Origin: Micromonospora sp. NBC_00389
GTDB lineage: Bacteria > Actinomycetota > Actinomycetes > Mycobacteriales > Micromonosporaceae
DNA: 64,000 nt
Reading direction: 5' to 3'
Assembly (NCBI RefSeq): GCF_036059255.1
Contig: NZ_CP107947.1
Location: forward strand, 6,448,001 to 6,512,000
Shown here piece after piece: positions 62,879-64,000 of the stretch (its first letter is position 1; each line of letters starts with the position of its first letter). Made by a program: the position numbers and the translations under genes. The notes under the pieces were generated by a model. That model had not been told where the DNA came from, searched no databases, and saw nothing but the letters and a program-made list of their open reading frames with translations.

Positions 62879-63658
62879 TCATCTCTTCTTGTACTCGCCG
62901 AGATCGGTCGTCGTGACGTTGCCCTGGGCATCCTGGACCACCCTGATGATCCTGTTCCCCTTCGGGCCCTCCCACGTCCAACTGCCGTTGCCGCCGACAT
63001 CGGGATTACTGTAACGAGGCGGGACGGCATTCGGGATTCCCTGCGGAGCGGGGTTCGGCGCCGCCGGATTGCTGATGACGCCCGGATTGGTCTTGTCCGG
63101 GGGGTAGGCGGTGCGGATCTCGCCGTCGGCGAGCACGGTCGTCTTGACCTCGACACCGTCGACCACACCGACGTAGTCGTAGGCCCACACCGGATTGCCG
63201 TCCGCGTCCTTGGTCGGGTAGGGCCCCTTCGCCGGCGGCCCCTGCTGCGTCACCCTGTGCGCGGCGTCGAGGATCTTCGCCTCATCCCAGCTCTTCGGGA
63301 ACTCCGTCTTGTTGGAGAAGCCGGTGCCCGCGAGATGGCCGCCCTGCCGCCCGCCGTCGCCCTCGATGATGTGTTTCTTCGAGGCGTCGCTGTGGTGGAT
63401 GTCGCCAGCCGTCGGCGGCGTCGTCGGCGCGGGAGGCCGGGTGGGCCTCGCCGGATTGGAGTTGGTGGAACCCTGGCCGGCGACGCCGGGTGCGTGTCCC
63501 TGCGTCGCCGCATGGGCGGTGGCCTGCTGCGCGCTGGTGATGCCCTTGCCCGCGTTGATGCCGCCGTAGTTCTTCGGGGGCTTTCCGGAGCCACCACCGC
63601 CACCTCCGGGGCCACCACCACCCGGACCGCCACTGCCGGGATTTCCGGGCTTCGACAT
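62879..63658 (-). CDS. EndoU-type RNase polymorphic toxin
   Basis: 259 residues. The N-terminus is Gly/Pro-rich (1-28), followed by a low-complexity linker. Residues about 93-187 form a bacterial EndoU domain: HIIEGDGGRQGGHLAGTG with two catalytic histidines (H96, H108), KTEFPKSWDEAKIL, and the closing GEIRTAYP (T183, Y185). EndoU toxins cut RNA in competing cells. Unusually, about 70 residues follow the nuclease, including WTWEGPKGNRIIRVVQDAQG, whereas the toxin domain normally ends the protein. It lies 7 bases after a WXG-like gene and overlaps the predicted immunity gene. Confidence 0.85.
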   Translation of the reverse strand: MSKPGNPGSGGPGGGGPGGGGGGSGKPPKNYGGINAGKGITSAQQATAHAATQGHAPGVAGQGSTNSNPARPTRPPAPTTPPTAGDIHHSDASKKHIIEGDGGRQGGHLAGTGFSNKTEFPKSWDEAKILDAAHRVTQQGPPAKGPYPTKDADGNPVWAYDYVGVVDGVEVKTTVLADGEIRTAYPPDKTNPGVISNPAAPNPAPQGIPNAVPPRYSNPDVGGNGSWTWEGPKGNRIIRVVQDAQGNVTTTDLGEYKKR

Positions 63659-63665
63659 GGACGCC

Positions 63666-64000
63666 TTATCCGTTCAGGAGGCGGGTGAGGTTGGTCAGGC
63701 TGGTGATCAGTGCGCCGATGTACATGAGAATGCGGCCGGCCCACTTCACGACGGCCGTCACGATCTGCGCGGCGACCACGGGGATCGTGACGACGAAGAT
63801 GGCCTCGACCGCCCAGACGATCACGCGCGCCACGAGGTCGGCGATGAGGTCGCGCACGATGTCGCGGGTGAAGGCCACCAGGTTGCCGGCACCCTCGGTC
63901 GCCGCTGCCATCGCGGCGGAGACCGCACCGAGACCGCCGAGGGCCTCGACGTTGTGGTCCATCAACCCGTGGTACGCCATTGCGGCCTGCCCATACCACT
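63666..64000 (-). CDS. WXG100/ESX-like membrane-associated protein, 5' end outside window
   Basis: The frame is open to the right edge and begins there with WYGQAAMAYHG, the end of a WXG-type helical hairpin (W-x-G-x-A-A). It continues with LGAVSAAMAAATEG and two hydrophobic helices (VIVWAVEAIFVVTIPVVAA and ILMYIGALITSL). Such proteins carry substrates to type VII (ESX) secretion machines. An internal ATG at 63980 is less likely to be the start, because WYGQAA lies before it. It is the first visible gene of the toxin cassette. Confidence 0.65.
   Translation of the reverse strand, partial: WYGQAAMAYHGLMDHNVEALGGLGAVSAAMAAATEGAGNLVAFTRDIVRDLIADLVARVIVWAVEAIFVVTIPVVAAQIVTAVVKWAGRILMYIGALITSLTNLTRLLNG

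Noticed and set aside
63666..63980. ATG at 63980 as the real start of the WXG-like gene
   Set aside because: The in-frame codons before it encode WYGQAA, the W-x-G type motif, so the gene most likely begins outside the window.

Overview
The window is high-GC DNA with GTG and TTG starts, four-base ATGA/GTGA gene overlaps, several apparently leaderless promoters and actinobacterial gene families (SCP2-like proteins, CU044_5270, DUF2795, DUF5872, DUF397, PadR/ArsR/LacI/ROK regulators, PIG-L deacetylase). It looks like the chromosome of a filamentous actinomycete, most likely Micromonosporaceae. The family is an inference from gene content, not from a marker gene. No rRNA, tRNA or CRISPR array was recognised.

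Layout. (1) 1-4.5 kb: two head-to-head copies of a two-gene operon (SCP2-like protein plus glycogen-debranching-type glucosidase) around a dyad-symmetric control region. The 3' parts are an exact inverted repeat. (2) 4.9-9.5 kb: ECF sigma factor with its membrane partner, a D-Ala-D-Ala carboxypeptidase, a monooxygenase remnant and a FUSC-type membrane protein. (3) 10.4-15.1 kb: two cysteine-free ArsR regulators with a SulP transporter, a DUF2795 protein and a divergent malic enzyme behind a 26-bp perfect palindrome. (4) 15.6-22.3 kb: a tripartite tricarboxylate transporter (tctC-tctB-tctA) with a universal stress protein and an RraA-like enzyme, opposite a CitA/CitB-type two-component system. 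(5) 22.5-26.3 kb: an overlapping three-gene unit (anchored solute-binding protein, unknown two-TM protein, MFS permease) that matches no system I know. (6) 26.9-30.5 kb: a ThDP enzyme with a metal-dependent cyclase, and two small membrane proteins. (7) 30.5-34 kb: gene debris (P-type ATPase and DUF397 pieces) and a truncated IS481-type element fused to the end of a secreted glycosidase. (8) 34-40.5 kb: small metabolic and regulatory genes, several with TAnnnT boxes 6-7 nt before the start codon. (9) 40.6-42.5 kb: a tnpB-only IS605-type element inserted into the end of a DUF5872 gene. (10) 42.6-49.2 kb: ABC exporter, PepSY protein with an OmpR-type two-component system, and a PadR operon. (11) 49.4-62.2 kb: a giant secreted ThuA/sugar dehydrogenase, katG, a FetB-like permease, an MFS/ROK pair, a DUF1062 protein and a secreted glycerophosphodiesterase. 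(12) 62.3-64 kb: a polymorphic-toxin locus with a predicted immunity protein, an EndoU nuclease toxin and the end of a WXG-like protein.

How the genes fit together. The first operons probably serve glycogen or alpha-glucan turnover. The tct block is a substrate-responsive uptake system: the two-component genes diverge from tctC and probably control it. The ArsR/SulP/malic-enzyme region could link anion (bicarbonate or sulfate) transport with carbon metabolism, but this is a hypothesis. The right end is a contact-dependent or type VII-linked antagonism cassette. The best leads for new biology are the three-gene transporter-like unit (22550-26270), the EndoU cassette, the tnpB insertion with its predicted omega RNA, the duplicated debranching operons and the altered malic enzyme.
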